Source: an uncultured Candidatus Competibacteraceae bacterium
Lineage (GTDB): Bacteria > Pseudomonadota > Gammaproteobacteria > Competibacterales > Competibacteraceae
Assembly (NCBI GenBank): GCA_903879705.1
Contig: CAIRMO010000119.1
Coordinates: 1-64,000 of the forward strand
DNA length: 64,000 bases
Reading direction: 5' to 3'
Shown: positions 1 to 8,764 of the stretch, piece after piece
Layout of the letters: every line of letters begins with the position of its first letter
Numbering within the stretch: the first letter of the stretch is position 1
Position numbers and translations under genes: made by a program
The notes under the pieces: model-generated
Seen by the model: the letters and a program-made list of their open reading frames with translations, nothing else
Database searches by the model: none
What the model was told of the DNA's origin: nothing

Positions 1-111
1 CCTCGGCGGGATACCACCGTAGAGGAGGTCATCCGTCAGATGGAAGTCCGCCACCGTAAACGGCAGGCCGCGATCGATTCGGCCTGTCGTCAACAAAAAC
101 ATAATGAATAG
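1..111 (+). CDS. C-terminal end of an unidentified protein (partial)
   Basis: An open frame enters the window at base 1 and ends at TAG 109-111, leaving 36 residues. The tail is hydrophilic and basic (VRHRKRQAA, ending in CRQQKHNE) and looks helical. The next gene starts inside it (ATG at 104, overlap of 8 bases), so the two are probably translationally coupled. Too little remains to name a family. Confidence 0.55.
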   Translation, partial: PRRDTTVEEVIRQMEVRHRKRQAAIDSACRQQKHNE

Positions 112-355
112 TGACAGATATTCTGACAAAGTAGAATTAGTAGTGCTGGCGATCATCGGCCTGGTCACCGTCCAGTGGATGGGCGGCAAGCAACCAGCTC
201 CGCCGCCTCCGCCGCCCGCGTCCAGTCAGGTTGCTCCCCCGCCGACGGTTCCGACCCGTCCCCAGGATTTGAAAGCCTTCGAGCAGGATATGAACCGGTT
301 CATGCAAGATACCGCCACGCAACGAGATCGTCAGATTCAGGAAGATGGGCAATGA
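104..355 (+). CDS. small membrane-anchored proline-rich protein
   Basis: The product is 83 residues. After a short polar N-terminus comes one hydrophobic segment (about residues 11-26, VELVVLAIIGLVTVQW), then a proline-rich linker with a run of six prolines near 32-37, then a charged helical tail. This suggests a single-pass inner-membrane protein with its C-terminus in the periplasm. Its ATG lies inside the previous gene and its stop overlaps the next start (ATGA at 352-355), so the three genes read as one unit. The family is not recognised and no function is proposed. Confidence 0.6.
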   Translation: MNSDRYSDKVELVVLAIIGLVTVQWMGGKQPAPPPPPPASSQVAPPPTVPTRPQDLKAFEQDMNRFMQDTATQRDRQIQEDGQ

Positions 356-1314
356 ACCCGCTCGCTGATCTGCTGCAACGCTATCCGGTTCTGGTGGCAG
401 ACGGCGCGCTGGCGACTGAACTGGAGCGCCGGGGTTGCGATCTGCACGATCCGCTCTGGTCGGCCAAGGCGCTGATCGAAACGCCGGAACTGATCCGGCA
501 GGTGCATCGGGATTATTTCGAGGCGGGGGCCGATATCGCCATCACCGCCAGCTATCAGGCGACCATCGAAGGATTCATGCGGCGCGGGTTGGAGCGGGCG
601 GAGAGTATTGATCTGTTGCAACGCTCCGTCCGACTGGCGAAGGAAGCTCGCGACGCCTTCTGGGGAGAGCCTGCCCATCGCGTTGACCGGCCCCGACCGC
701 TGGTGGCGGCTTCGATAGGGCCTTATGGCGCGTTTCTGGCTGACGGCTCCGAATATCGGGGTGATTACCGGCTGAGCGAGGAGCAACTAATGGCTTTTCA
801 TCGCCCGCGTCTGGCCGCACTGCTGGATGCCGGTCCCGATCTGCTGGCTTGCGAGACCATTCCCTGCTTCACCGAGGCGCGAGCGTTGGCGCGATTGCTG
901 GCGGAATTCCCGACCACCCGCGCCTGGTTCAGCTTCACCGCCAAGGACGATGCGCACCTCTGCCACGGCGAACCTTTAGCTGAGTGTGCGGCGTGGCTAG
1001 ACGATCAACCGCAGGTGGTGGCGGTGGGGGTCAACTGCATCGCCCCCAGCCGTATTCCGGCGTTAATCCAGGCGATCCGCACCGCGACCGACAAGCCGGT
1101 AGTGGTCTATCCGAACTCCGGCGAAATTTATCAGCCGGAAAGCCACGGCTGGCAAGGCGTTTCGTCCAGTGGGACCTTTGCGGCTGAAGCTGAACGCTGG
1201 TATGCCGGCGGGGCCAGGATCATTGGCGGTTGCTGCCGCACCACACCCGATCATATCCGGGCCATCGCCGCTTGGGCGCGCCGCCTTCCCCGAACGGCTA
1301 TTGCCGTGATCTGA
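352..1314 (+). CDS. mmuM: homocysteine S-methyltransferase
   Basis: The 320-residue product fits the MmuM family (about 310 residues), which moves a methyl group from S-methylmethionine (or S-adenosylmethionine) to homocysteine, giving methionine in the cytosol. Seen in the sequence: the N-terminal DGALATELERRG motif of the barrel, and the zinc-binding cysteines C229 in GVNC and C294/C295 in GGCCRT. The ATG at 352 overlaps the previous stop as ATGA. A frame running further upstream has no family similarity and only crosses the previous gene. A BHMT-like methyl donor cannot be excluded. Confidence 0.88.
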   Translation: MNPLADLLQRYPVLVADGALATELERRGCDLHDPLWSAKALIETPELIRQVHRDYFEAGADIAITASYQATIEGFMRRGLERAESIDLLQRSVRLAKEARDAFWGEPAHRVDRPRPLVAASIGPYGAFLADGSEYRGDYRLSEEQLMAFHRPRLAALLDAGPDLLACETIPCFTEARALARLLAEFPTTRAWFSFTAKDDAHLCHGEPLAECAAWLDDQPQVVAVGVNCIAPSRIPALIQAIRTATDKPVVVYPNSGEIYQPESHGWQGVSSSGTFAAEAERWYAGGARIIGGCCRTTPDHIRAIAAWARRLPRTAIAVI

Positions 1315-1316
1315 GC

Positions 1317-1342
1317 AAAAAAAACCCGCCTCGCGGCGGGTT
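1317..1342 (-). terminator. intrinsic terminator of the 1364-2014 lipoprotein gene
   Basis: A perfect 8-bp stem (AACCCGCC at 1323-1330, GGCGGGTT at 1335-1342) has a 4-base loop. On the minus strand it is followed by a run of eight Ts (the A run at 1317-1324). It sits 21 bases after the lipoprotein stop. Read on the plus strand it has no T run, so it serves mmuM poorly. Confidence 0.8.
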
Positions 1343-1363
1343 CCATGCCAGGAACAGAAAAAT

Positions 1364-2014
1364 TTAACTCTTCTTGTTATTCCTGCCAGGGCTGGACTTC
1401 GCGGGCGCGGGCGCTGGATCGATGCTGATCGCCATTTCCTGCATGTACTCCGCTTCGATCTGGTCGCCAGCCTTGAACTTGCTGATGTCCATATCCTTGG
1501 GCACGGTGATCGTGATGGTCTTTTTGGCGCCCTGAACGATAACCTTGCGGGTCTTCTGGTTGACCGCAAGGATATTGGCGGTGACCTTGACAGTGTCGCG
1601 CACCGCACCGGACGGCATCTGGCCCGGCTGTGCGCTGCTGGCGCCAAGGGTGTCAGTGCGCCTGGCAATGCCGTCGCCAGCCTTGCCGGTCAGTTGCACC
1701 AGCAACGACTCGTAATAAGTCACTACGACCTTGTCGCCCACCTTGACCTGCGGCAGGTTAGTCACCGCGTCGCTGACCGTGATGGTGAAGGTCTTGCCTT
1801 TCTTACCTTGGAGGGTGACCTGCCGGGTATCAAGATTAATCGCTTTGACCATCGCCGTGGCGGTGATCTGGTCACGGATGGCGATGGCGGGTTCAGCGGG
1901 TTGCGCGGCAACCACCTTTTCATCCTTGGCCGGCGCTTTGTCCGGCGTACTGGCGCAACCCGCCAAGACCAACAAACTCAACGCCCCCAACACGGCCACA
2001 ATGCGTTCTTTCAT
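1364..2014 (-). CDS. lipoprotein with two repeated beta-rich domains
   Basis: The 216-residue product starts with a lipoprotein signal: MKER, a hydrophobic stretch, then a lipobox (LAGC) that puts the lipidated cysteine near residue 19. The mature part holds two related units of about 55 residues. Each has the pattern 'A.V.AIN..TR.V.LQG.K.K..TITV....-K.GD.V...Y', suggesting a tandem of small beta-barrels (OB-like). The ATG at 2014 is chosen because AAGGA sits just upstream and it directly precedes the signal; the frame extends further upstream without support. It is monocistronic with its own terminator. The role is unknown. Confidence 0.72.
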   Translation of the reverse strand: MKERIVAVLGALSLLVLAGCASTPDKAPAKDEKVVAAQPAEPAIAIRDQITATAMVKAINLDTRQVTLQGKKGKTFTITVSDAVTNLPQVKVGDKVVVTYYESLLVQLTGKAGDGIARRTDTLGASSAQPGQMPSGAVRDTVKVTANILAVNQKTRKVIVQGAKKTITITVPKDMDISKFKAGDQIEAEYMQEMAISIDPAPAPAKSSPGRNNKKS

Positions 2015-2194
2015 GATTTTTCCTTCACGTTCAGAAAACAACAAGTTGAAAAAACAGCGTCTGGAGTGATCCAGCGCCACAAGGACTCAGCGCCTGACCG
2101 GTGCTGTAGGATGCAATCGCCGGTCAGCCATGAATAGCATAATGCCAGTCTTGCCCGGATTGGACAAATCAGCGCGATGGGCCGGCGCACCCTT

Positions 2195-2866
2195 TCATGC
2201 CCCGGCCAGCACAATATGCAGCCGCAATGGCCCGTGGGCGCCGAGTTGCATGGTCTGTTCAATATCGCCGCTGCGCGACGGGCCAGTGATGTAATTGACG
2301 GTGCGCGGCATGGCCTCGCCGGTCGCCCGGAGTAAATCCCAGCCGTCTTCGTAACTGCCAACGATCCGCTCGGCGGGCAACAAGACGATGTGGATGTCGG
2401 GCAGGAAATTCAGCGTGGTCGGACGGTCTGGGCCGGAGCGCAACATCAGGGTGCCGGTTTCGGCAATCCCGGCGAAAGCGGCAGTAACGCTGACCTTGTC
2501 GCCATCCCGCGCCGCCCGCCGTTCAATACGGAGCAGCGGCTGGTTTTCCCAAGGTAACGCCGCCAATTCAGCGTCCGGGGCCATAACCACCGCAGTCGGC
2601 AATCGCTCCCGCGCCAGAAAGGCCGCTACCGCCGCGGGCACATCGTCCATACGGGCAACTTGATCCACCGTCGCCAGCGCGTATTCGGCCATCTTGATCA
2701 ACAGCGCCACTTGTTCCGAATGCGACCCTTGCGCCCGCGCCGGAAGCAGATGACGGGGTGGGTGCGCCAGCCGTACTTCCAGTTCCGCCCGCCGCGCTTC
2801 GTCCAACGGACCGCGCTGCAAGCCCCGCCGAACCGTTGCCAGAATCTGCTCCCGTATTTCGCTCAT
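2195..2866 (-). CDS. lutC: lactate utilisation protein C (LUD domain)
   Basis: The 223-residue product belongs to the LutC/YkgG family. With LutA and LutB it forms the iron-sulfur L-lactate oxidase complex that converts lactate to pyruvate in many bacteria. The family hallmark AGIAETGTLML is visible in the middle of the protein, as is FLPDIHIVLLP. The start ATG at 2866 overlaps the lutB stop by 4 bases (ATGA). An upstream in-frame start would lie inside lutB and is not preferred. It is the last gene of a lutA-lutB-lutC operon. Confidence 0.9.
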   Translation of the reverse strand: MSEIREQILATVRRGLQRGPLDEARRAELEVRLAHPPRHLLPARAQGSHSEQVALLIKMAEYALATVDQVARMDDVPAAVAAFLARERLPTAVVMAPDAELAALPWENQPLLRIERRAARDGDKVSVTAAFAGIAETGTLMLRSGPDRPTTLNFLPDIHIVLLPAERIVGSYEDGWDLLRATGEAMPRTVNYITGPSRSGDIEQTMQLGAHGPLRLHIVLAGA

Positions 2867-4287
2867 AGCCTGTTCTCCCGCCGCGCTGCCCATTGCTGCT
2901 GAAAAGTTCGCCCCTGCGGAGCCGGCAGATCGCGCCAGGCAGTCCAGCCCTTCGCCAGCGGCAGACTGCGAATCCGCCCCTTGCTAGCCGCCAGTCGTCG
3001 CAACAGCCATGCGCCCAGGTTCGTCGCCAGCCGGTACAGTTTTGGGCGCTGGGCGACAAAGGCCCAGAGACCCAGTCCAAAACGGGCAGCAGCCGGAGTC
3101 AGATGTCGCGCAAACTCGCGTTCCCGCCAATGGCGCATCATCTTGGGCAACGGAATATGCACCGGGCAAACCTCCTCGCAGCGCCCACAGAACGTGGAGG
3201 CATTCGGCAACTGAGCAGCGACTTCGATCCCAATCAGTTGCGGGGTCAACACCGATCCCATCGGTCCCGGATAGACCCAGCCGTAAGCGTGACCGCCAAT
3301 CGCGCCGTAGACCGGACAGTGGTTCAGGCAGGCAGCGCAACGAATGCAACGCAGCATGTCCTGAAACTCGCCGCCCAGCATCCCGCTACGACTATTGTCG
3401 AGCAGCACGACGTGAAACTGCTCCGGCCCGTCCAGATCATCCCGGCGACGTGGCCCGGTCGAAAACGTGGTGTAGACCGAAAGCTCCTGACCCGTAGCCG
3501 AACGCGCCAACAGCCGGAGCAATAGACTCACATCCTCCAGCGTCGGCACGACCTTTTCGATGCTGGACAGGGCGATATGCACCCGGGGCAAAATCTGAGT
3601 GAGATCGCCATTGCCTTCGTTGGTGACGATGACGGTGGTCCCGGTTTCGGCGACGCAGAAATTGGCCCCGGTAATCCCGACATCGGCGCGCAGAAACTGC
3701 TGACGCAACACTTGGCGGGCTTCGTCCAGCAGGGCCCTTGGCTCCTCGCGCCGTTCGGTGAAACCATAGGGCGCGTGATGAGCCTGAAACGCATCGGCTA
3801 TCTGGTCACGGTTCAGATGCACCGCCGGGGCGATAATATGGCTGGGATGCTCGTGGCGCAGTTGAATGATGTATTCGCCGAGATCGGTTTCGACCGGGCG
3901 GATGCCGTGAGCCTCGAGGAACTCATTCAGGCCGATTTCCTCGCTGATCATGCTCTTGCCCTTGGTCACCAGTCGGGCGTTCACCGACCGGCAGATCTCC
4001 AGCACGATCTGATTCGCCTCAGCCGCATCCCGCGCCCAGTGAACCTGACCACCACTTTCAATGACTTTCGCCTCAAACCGTTCCAGATAGAAATCCAGAT
4101 GGTCGAGAACGTGGTTTTTCAGCTCGCAGCCCGCATCGCGCAACAGCTCGAATTCCGGCAACTTGGCGACGGCGGCGGCCCGCTTGCGGACGAAACCGAT
4201 CTTGATGTTTTTCAGCGCCTTTTGCAGCGCTGGATTCTGCAACGCGGCACTGACGTTGCGCTGGAAAGCCTGGCTGGTCGCCTGCAT
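2863..4287 (-). CDS. lutB: lactate utilisation iron-sulfur protein B
   Basis: The 474-residue product has the expected order. An N-terminal LUD domain contains CVAETGTTVIVTNEGNG. A ferredoxin-like part follows with two cysteine clusters (CIRCAACLNHCPVY and CGRCEEVCPVHIPL) for two 4Fe-4S centres, and then a C-terminal helical region. This is LutB/YkgF, the electron-carrying subunit of the LutABC lactate oxidase. The start ATG at 4287 (MQATSQAFQ) touches the lutA stop (TGATG). The long upstream extension of the frame only shadows lutA. Confidence 0.92.
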   Translation of the reverse strand: MQATSQAFQRNVSAALQNPALQKALKNIKIGFVRKRAAAVAKLPEFELLRDAGCELKNHVLDHLDFYLERFEAKVIESGGQVHWARDAAEANQIVLEICRSVNARLVTKGKSMISEEIGLNEFLEAHGIRPVETDLGEYIIQLRHEHPSHIIAPAVHLNRDQIADAFQAHHAPYGFTERREEPRALLDEARQVLRQQFLRADVGITGANFCVAETGTTVIVTNEGNGDLTQILPRVHIALSSIEKVVPTLEDVSLLLRLLARSATGQELSVYTTFSTGPRRRDDLDGPEQFHVVLLDNSRSGMLGGEFQDMLRCIRCAACLNHCPVYGAIGGHAYGWVYPGPMGSVLTPQLIGIEVAAQLPNASTFCGRCEEVCPVHIPLPKMMRHWREREFARHLTPAAARFGLGLWAFVAQRPKLYRLATNLGAWLLRRLAASKGRIRSLPLAKGWTAWRDLPAPQGRTFQQQWAARRENRL

Positions 4288-5057
4288 CACTCGTCTCCTT
4301 CCGGTTCGCCAATGGCCGGAATGTCGGTCAAGCCGGCCAACACTTCGGCGACATGGCGGATCTTGATCGTCGCACCGTCGCGCTGGAGCTTGCCGGCGAT
4401 ATTCAGCAAACAGCCCAGATCGCCGGCCAGCACCGTATCCGCGCCGGTGGCAAGAATATGGGCGGCCTTGTCGCTGACCATCCGGTTGGACAGTTCCGGG
4501 TATTTGACGCAGAACGCGCCGCCGAAGCCGCAGCACACCTCGCTTTCTTCCAACTCGCGCAGTTCCAGCCCCGCGACCGTCGCCAGCAACCGGCGCGGCT
4601 GGGCTTTGATGCCCAGTTCCCGCAACCCGGAACAGGAATCGTGATAAGTGACCGTTCCGGCGTAATGGGCGTCCACTCGTTCCACGCCCAGCACGTCGTT
4701 CAGAAATAAGGTCAGCTCAAAGGTCTTGGCGCTGAGTTGTTCCGCCCGCACTCGCCCGTCGGGATCGTCGGCAAACAGGGATGGATAATGCCGCTTGATC
4801 ATCCCGGCGCAGGACCCGGACGGCGCAACCACATAATTGAACGGCTCAAAGGCGGCAATGACCTGTTGCGCCAAACTCCGGGCGGTGGCGCGGTCGCCGG
4901 CGTTGTAGGCGGGCTGGCCGCAACAGGTTTGGGGCGGAACTTCAACTACGCAGCCCGCCGCCTCCAGCAACTTGACGGCAGCAAATCCGACCGTCGGGCG
5001 GAATAGATCGATCAGGCACGTCACAAACAGGCCGACCCGGGGGGGTGAAGTAGTCAT
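4287..5057 (-). CDS. lutA: lactate utilisation protein A (CCG-domain)
   Basis: The 256-residue product has two cysteine-rich CCG motifs (QTCCGQPAYNAGD and EVCCGFGGAFCVKYPE), as in LutA/YkgE and the C-terminal part of GlpC and heterodisulfide reductase subunit B. It is the first gene of lutABC. The ATG at 5057 (MTTSPPRVGLFV) has GGAG 10 bases upstream. The repeat element at 5088-5219 lies immediately upstream, so the promoter must be inside or beyond that repeat. No regulator gene is adjacent. Confidence 0.92.
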   Translation of the reverse strand: MTTSPPRVGLFVTCLIDLFRPTVGFAAVKLLEAAGCVVEVPPQTCCGQPAYNAGDRATARSLAQQVIAAFEPFNYVVAPSGSCAGMIKRHYPSLFADDPDGRVRAEQLSAKTFELTLFLNDVLGVERVDAHYAGTVTYHDSCSGLRELGIKAQPRRLLATVAGLELRELEESEVCCGFGGAFCVKYPELSNRMVSDKAAHILATGADTVLAGDLGCLLNIAGKLQRDGATIKIRHVAEVLAGLTDIPAIGEPEGDE

Positions 5058-5087
5058 GGTGGTTAGCTCCGGTAGAATCATCGATCC

Positions 5088-5219
5088 TCTAAATTTTCCT
5101 GTGATGGCGCGGGCTTGCTGTGCAGAACTGGATCAGTGTTTTCACCCAACCATTTGATCTTGCTAAGGGACATTAATTGTCCTTGTCCGCGCCATGCTTC
5201 ATACCACAGAAAATTTAGA
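5088..5219. repeat. short interspersed inverted-repeat element, copy A
   Basis: An element of about 132 bp with imperfect terminal inverted repeats: TCTAAATTTTCCTGTG on the left, and on the right the complement TTCTAAATTTTCTGTG. Its interior matches the complement of copy C (28393-28523) along nearly the whole length by eye, including GGCTTGCTGTG and GATCTTGCTAA. It fills the gap between the lutA start and the end of the next minus-strand gene. It has no coding capacity of its own, so it looks like a MITE- or REP-type element. Confidence 0.75.
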
Positions 5220-5228
5220 AGAGGGAAA

Positions 5229-6566
5229 TTAAGGAACGATGCGGAGGGTCACGGTGAATCGTTCAGTCACCGAGCCGTCGCCTTCCCAGACCCGCCAGTA
5301 TTTGAGTTGGAGGGTTATTTCGCCAGGCTGGCGGGCGGTGAACTGAAAGGTGCGCTGGCCCTTGGCCCCGATGAAACCCGATTCTGGCGCGACATAATCC
5401 GAGCCGTCCAGCGTCAACAGCCGGCGGTTGGTTTCGTCAATGGCCCAACTGAAGCCGGTGGCAGGATTTTCAGCCAGCCGCACCGCGATCCGCTCGCCGA
5501 CCCGGACTTCGGCAGTGCGGTTGTGATCAGTGCGGGTCAACACCATAAGGCCATTTTCCCGAACGCCCGCCGGGCTGGTATTGGGCGATGCGCTTTTGGC
5601 GGCGCAGGCGGTGAGCAGGACCAAGGTCAGGATCAATAGAGCCCGGTTGAAAAGAGGCGATACTTTTGGATGAAGACCTGATTCTTGTCTTACGCCGGAT
5701 TGGCGCGGCATGGGTTCGCTGCTAACGCCGGCCCGCCACAGGTCCTGCAATTCGGCGAATTCCTCTTCCTCCACGCCGCCCTGAAATACATCGTTCCAGG
5801 CCACATAGAGCAGCGCGCCCAGATAAACCGGCAATGGCAAGGCCAGCACCTGGGCCGGAATCGACACCAGATCAAGAAACGGCAGCGCTGCCAGCGTCAA
5901 CCCGCTCAGGCCCAGCACCGGGAACAACCACGGATTCAACTGCATCGCCAAAGCGCTGCGCTGCCAGCACACTGCTAGCGGCAACTCGCGGAACAATTGC
6001 AGCGGGATCGCAAACCAGGCCAGCAGCACTTGTAAAACCAGCACCACACTGCCCAATACACTGAGCTGCGTTCCCAGCACCGTGCTGGCGATCCCGAACG
6101 TGACGGACGACAGTACCGGAGCGCCGCCCTCGACTGCCGCCAGATCAACGGGCAACAACTGATCCTGGACCCAGTAGACCACCAAGTAGCCTTGCAGCAC
6201 CAACAGAAACAGCAGCAGCGTAGTGCGGGTCAACGCCTTGATCGCCGTCCAGTTGAACAATTGCCGGGCTGACGGAGCCTGTTTGCGGTTGGCAGCGCGA
6301 GCCAGGCCACAGGCCAGCGCCACCGTGAAGCTCAATGGCAAGCCGTAGCAAAAGACGGTGGCGATCAGCGTGATCCAGGCACCCAGCGCCGGCAGCCACC
6401 AGTCCCAGATCGGCAAGGCTAGCAGCAGCGCCGTTCCCGCCGGTGCCAACAGGGCTACGGCGATGAACAGCCACAACTGCCGTCCGATCAGTTGCGCTGC
6501 CTGGATCAGCCAATCCCGACCGTCGCCGGGGGTCAGCGCACGTGGCCCAAAACCTTGCATGGTCAT
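5229..6566 (-). CDS. multi-pass membrane protein fused to a chagasin-like lipoprotein domain
   Basis: The 445-residue product has two parts. Residues 1 to about 280 are hydrophobic with roughly six membrane segments and resemble BPSS1780-type inner-membrane proteins. After an acidic linker (VEEEEFAELQ) and a basic patch comes a second signal-like stretch ending in LVLLTACAAKS, a perfect lipobox. Then follows a domain with chagasin (peptidase inhibitor I42) marks: NPATGFSW and a GAKGQRTFQF strand. The ATG at 6566 has AGGA 5 bases upstream. No stop separates the halves. An internal ATG at 5711 (MPRQSG) could start a separate lipoprotein but lacks a good ribosome site. Confidence 0.65.
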   Translation of the reverse strand: MTMQGFGPRALTPGDGRDWLIQAAQLIGRQLWLFIAVALLAPAGTALLLALPIWDWWLPALGAWITLIATVFCYGLPLSFTVALACGLARAANRKQAPSARQLFNWTAIKALTRTTLLLFLLVLQGYLVVYWVQDQLLPVDLAAVEGGAPVLSSVTFGIASTVLGTQLSVLGSVVLVLQVLLAWFAIPLQLFRELPLAVCWQRSALAMQLNPWLFPVLGLSGLTLAALPFLDLVSIPAQVLALPLPVYLGALLYVAWNDVFQGGVEEEEFAELQDLWRAGVSSEPMPRQSGVRQESGLHPKVSPLFNRALLILTLVLLTACAAKSASPNTSPAGVRENGLMVLTRTDHNRTAEVRVGERIAVRLAENPATGFSWAIDETNRRLLTLDGSDYVAPESGFIGAKGQRTFQFTARQPGEITLQLKYWRVWEGDGSVTERFTVTLRIVP

Positions 6567-6727
6567 TGTCCTGTGAGGAAAGTAAGGTGCCGCGAAGAGG
6601 TTTAAAATACCCAAAAGGCATTTTATTAGTGGAAAATGATCGGTATTCCCGCTAGAAATATAAACTCAAAGTCGTTGAATAGCATTTTGAGTAGCAGGGG
6701 TTCAACCCAACAAACAGGATTCGCATT

Positions 6728-7315
6728 TTGACACGCAGCGCAACGGTTCAACGCGACACGCTGGAAACCCGGATTCAGGTCAGCGTTAATCTGGATGGTT
6801 CCGGCAGTGCCCGGCTGGCCAGCGGCTTGCCCTTTCTTGACCACATGCTGGATCAGATCGCCCGTCACGGCTTGATCGATCTCGACATTGCCGCGCAGGG
6901 TGATCTGCAGATTGATGCTCATCACACGGTTGAAGATATCGGCATTACCTTCGGCCAGGCGGTGCGGCAAACCTTGGGCGACAAGCGTGGCATCCGCCGT
7001 TACGGCCATGCTTATGTGCCGCTGGACGAGGCCCTGTCGCGGGTCGTTCTGGACTGCTCCGGGCGGCCGGGTCTGGAATACGCGGTTGAATTTCCCCGCG
7101 CCCGAATCGGCGATTTTGACGTCGACCTGTTCCGCGAATTTTTCCAGGGTTTCGTCAATCACGCCTTGATCACGCTGCACATCGACACCCTGCGCGGGCG
7201 CAATGCCCACCATATCGCCGAGACCGTGTTCAAGGCGTTTGGCCGGGCGCTGCGGATGGCGGTTGAGTTTGACCCGCGCATGACTGATATTCCTTCCACC
7301 AAGGGCAGCTTGTGA
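6728..7315 (+). CDS. hisB: imidazoleglycerol-phosphate dehydratase
   Basis: The 195-residue monofunctional HisB makes imidazole-acetol phosphate in histidine synthesis. Metal-binding motifs are present: [18 protein letters not shown] and [14 protein letters not shown]. There is no phosphatase domain, unlike the bifunctional enterobacterial enzyme. The start appears to be TTG at 6728, with AGGA about 10 bases upstream; no in-frame ATG gives a full N-terminus. It is first in a six-gene his run (hisBHAFIE) that leads into tatABC. Confidence 0.93.
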   Translation: MTRSATVQRDTLETRIQVSVNLDGSGSARLASGLPFLDHMLDQIARHGLIDLDIAAQGDLQIDAHHTVEDIGITFGQAVRQTLGDKRGIRRYGHAYVPLDEALSRVVLDCSGRPGLEYAVEFPRARIGDFDVDLFREFFQGFVNHALITLHIDTLRGRNAHHIAETVFKAFGRALRMAVEFDPRMTDIPSTKGSL

Positions 7316-7343
7316 CGCTCCCGTCTTCCACGAGTCTCCGGTG

Positions 7344-7982
7344 ATGACCCACATTGCGATCATTGATTACGGCATGGGCAACTTGCGCTCTGTGGCCAAG
7401 GCGCTCGAACACGTCGCACCATCGTCGCAGATCACCGTGACCCACGACCGCTCCGCCATTCGCCACGCTGACCGGGTGGTGTTTCCCGGTCAGGGTTCGA
7501 TCCGCGACTGTCTGCGGGAACTGGCGCACTGGGATTTGCTGGACGTAGTGCGGGAAGCGGCGCGCAACAAACCCTTTCTGGGGTTATGTCTGGGGCCACA
7601 GGCATTGCTCGAATTCAGTGAGGAAAACGGCGGCGTCGAGTGCCTGAAGGTCTTGCCGGGGCGGGTGGTCCGGTTCGGTGAATTGTGCGATCCGGCGACC
7701 GGCGAGCGGCTCAAAGTGCCGCATATGGGCTGGAATCAGGTCCATCAACTGAACGATCACGGACTCTGGCAGGGCATTCCCCAGGACAGCCGCTTTTATT
7801 TCGTCCATAGTTATTACCTGCAACCGGCGGATGCGGCGCTCACCGTGGGCCGGACGGATTACGGCTTCGGCTTCGCTTCGGCCATTGCCCGGGATAATTT
7901 GTTTGCCGTGCAATTTCACCCGGAAAAGAGCGCCCAGGCTGGATTGCAACTGCTCGCCAATTTCGCGGGCTGGAATCCTTGA
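7344..7982 (+). CDS. hisH: imidazole glycerol phosphate synthase, glutaminase subunit
   Basis: The 212-residue class I glutamine amidotransferase feeds ammonia to HisF. Seen: the N-terminal IIDYGMGNLRS, the nucleophile cysteine in LGLCLGPQALLE, and the His-Glu pair in VQFHPEKS. The usual residue after GLCLG is methionine; here it is proline, a mild oddity. The ATG at 7344 is taken; a GTG three bases earlier is also possible. It lies 28 bases after hisB. Confidence 0.93.
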   Translation: MTHIAIIDYGMGNLRSVAKALEHVAPSSQITVTHDRSAIRHADRVVFPGQGSIRDCLRELAHWDLLDVVREAARNKPFLGLCLGPQALLEFSEENGGVECLKVLPGRVVRFGELCDPATGERLKVPHMGWNQVHQLNDHGLWQGIPQDSRFYFVHSYYLQPADAALTVGRTDYGFGFASAIARDNLFAVQFHPEKSAQAGLQLLANFAGWNP

Positions 7983-8023
7983 AGCGATGAACCTCCTCCT
8001 CTCAATCCATGCAGAAACAGGCC

Positions 8024-8764
8024 ATGTTGCTCATCCCCGCGATTGACTTGAAAGACGGTAAATGTGTGCGCCTGCGGCAAGGGCGTATGGAAGATTCCAC
8101 GGTGTTCTCAGACGATCCGGTCGCGATGGCCGGACGCTGGGTCGATGCCGGCGCGCGCCGCCTGCATCTGGTGGATTTGAACGGAGCGTTTGCCGGCAAG
8201 CCGGTCAATGCCCAGGTCATCCGCCGCATCGTCCAGACCTTTCCCGATCTGCCCATTCAGGTCGGCGGCGGCATTCGCGATGAATCCACCGTGGATGCCT
8301 ATCTCGACGCCGGAGTCCAGTTCGTGATCATCGGCACCAAGGCCATCCAGGATCCACATTTCGTCAACGAACTGTGTCTGGAATATCCCGGCCACGTCAT
8401 CGTCGGGCTGGATGCCAAGGATGGACGGGCGGCGATTAACGGCTGGTCCAAGCTGTCGAAGCATGATGTCATTGATCTGGCCCGCATTTTTGAGCGGGAT
8501 GGCGTCGAAGCGATTGTTTATACCGATATTGGCCGCGACGGCATGATGCAGGGCGTCAACGTCGAAGCTACGGTCAAGCTGGCGCAGGCCATTTCGATTC
8601 CGGTGATTGCTTCCGGCGGAGTGAGTTCGCTGGACGATGTGCGGGCGTTGTGCGCGGTGCAGCAGGAAGGGATCATGGGCGTCATCATTGGACGGGCGTT
8701 GTACGACGGCGCGATCGATCTGGCTGAGGCGCAACGGATCGTGGCTGGCGGGGAGAACCGGTAA
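8024..8764 (+). CDS. hisA: phosphoribosylformimino-AICAR-phosphate isomerase
   Basis: The 246-residue TIM-barrel isomerase of the histidine pathway has its two catalytic aspartates in [13 protein letters not shown] and [12 protein letters not shown], and the phosphate-binding loops QVGGGIRD and IASGGVSS. The start at 8024 (MLLIPAID) fits the family. A second ATG at 8009 would add five residues; neither has a strong ribosome site. The stop overlaps the hisF start by one base (TAATG). Confidence 0.93.
   Translation: MLLIPAIDLKDGKCVRLRQGRMEDSTVFSDDPVAMAGRWVDAGARRLHLVDLNGAFAGKPVNAQVIRRIVQTFPDLPIQVGGGIRDESTVDAYLDAGVQFVIIGTKAIQDPHFVNELCLEYPGHVIVGLDAKDGRAAINGWSKLSKHDVIDLARIFERDGVEAIVYTDIGRDGMMQGVNVEATVKLAQAISIPVIASGGVSSLDDVRALCAVQQEGIMGVIIGRALYDGAIDLAEAQRIVAGGENR

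Noticed and set aside
5660-5700. Peptide HPKVS in the chagasin fusion linker and again in the HDOD/GGDEF protein (near 13550), suggesting a coding repeat
   Set aside because: In the GGDEF protein it is the normal last beta strand; the shared DNA is short and imperfect, so coincidence is enough.
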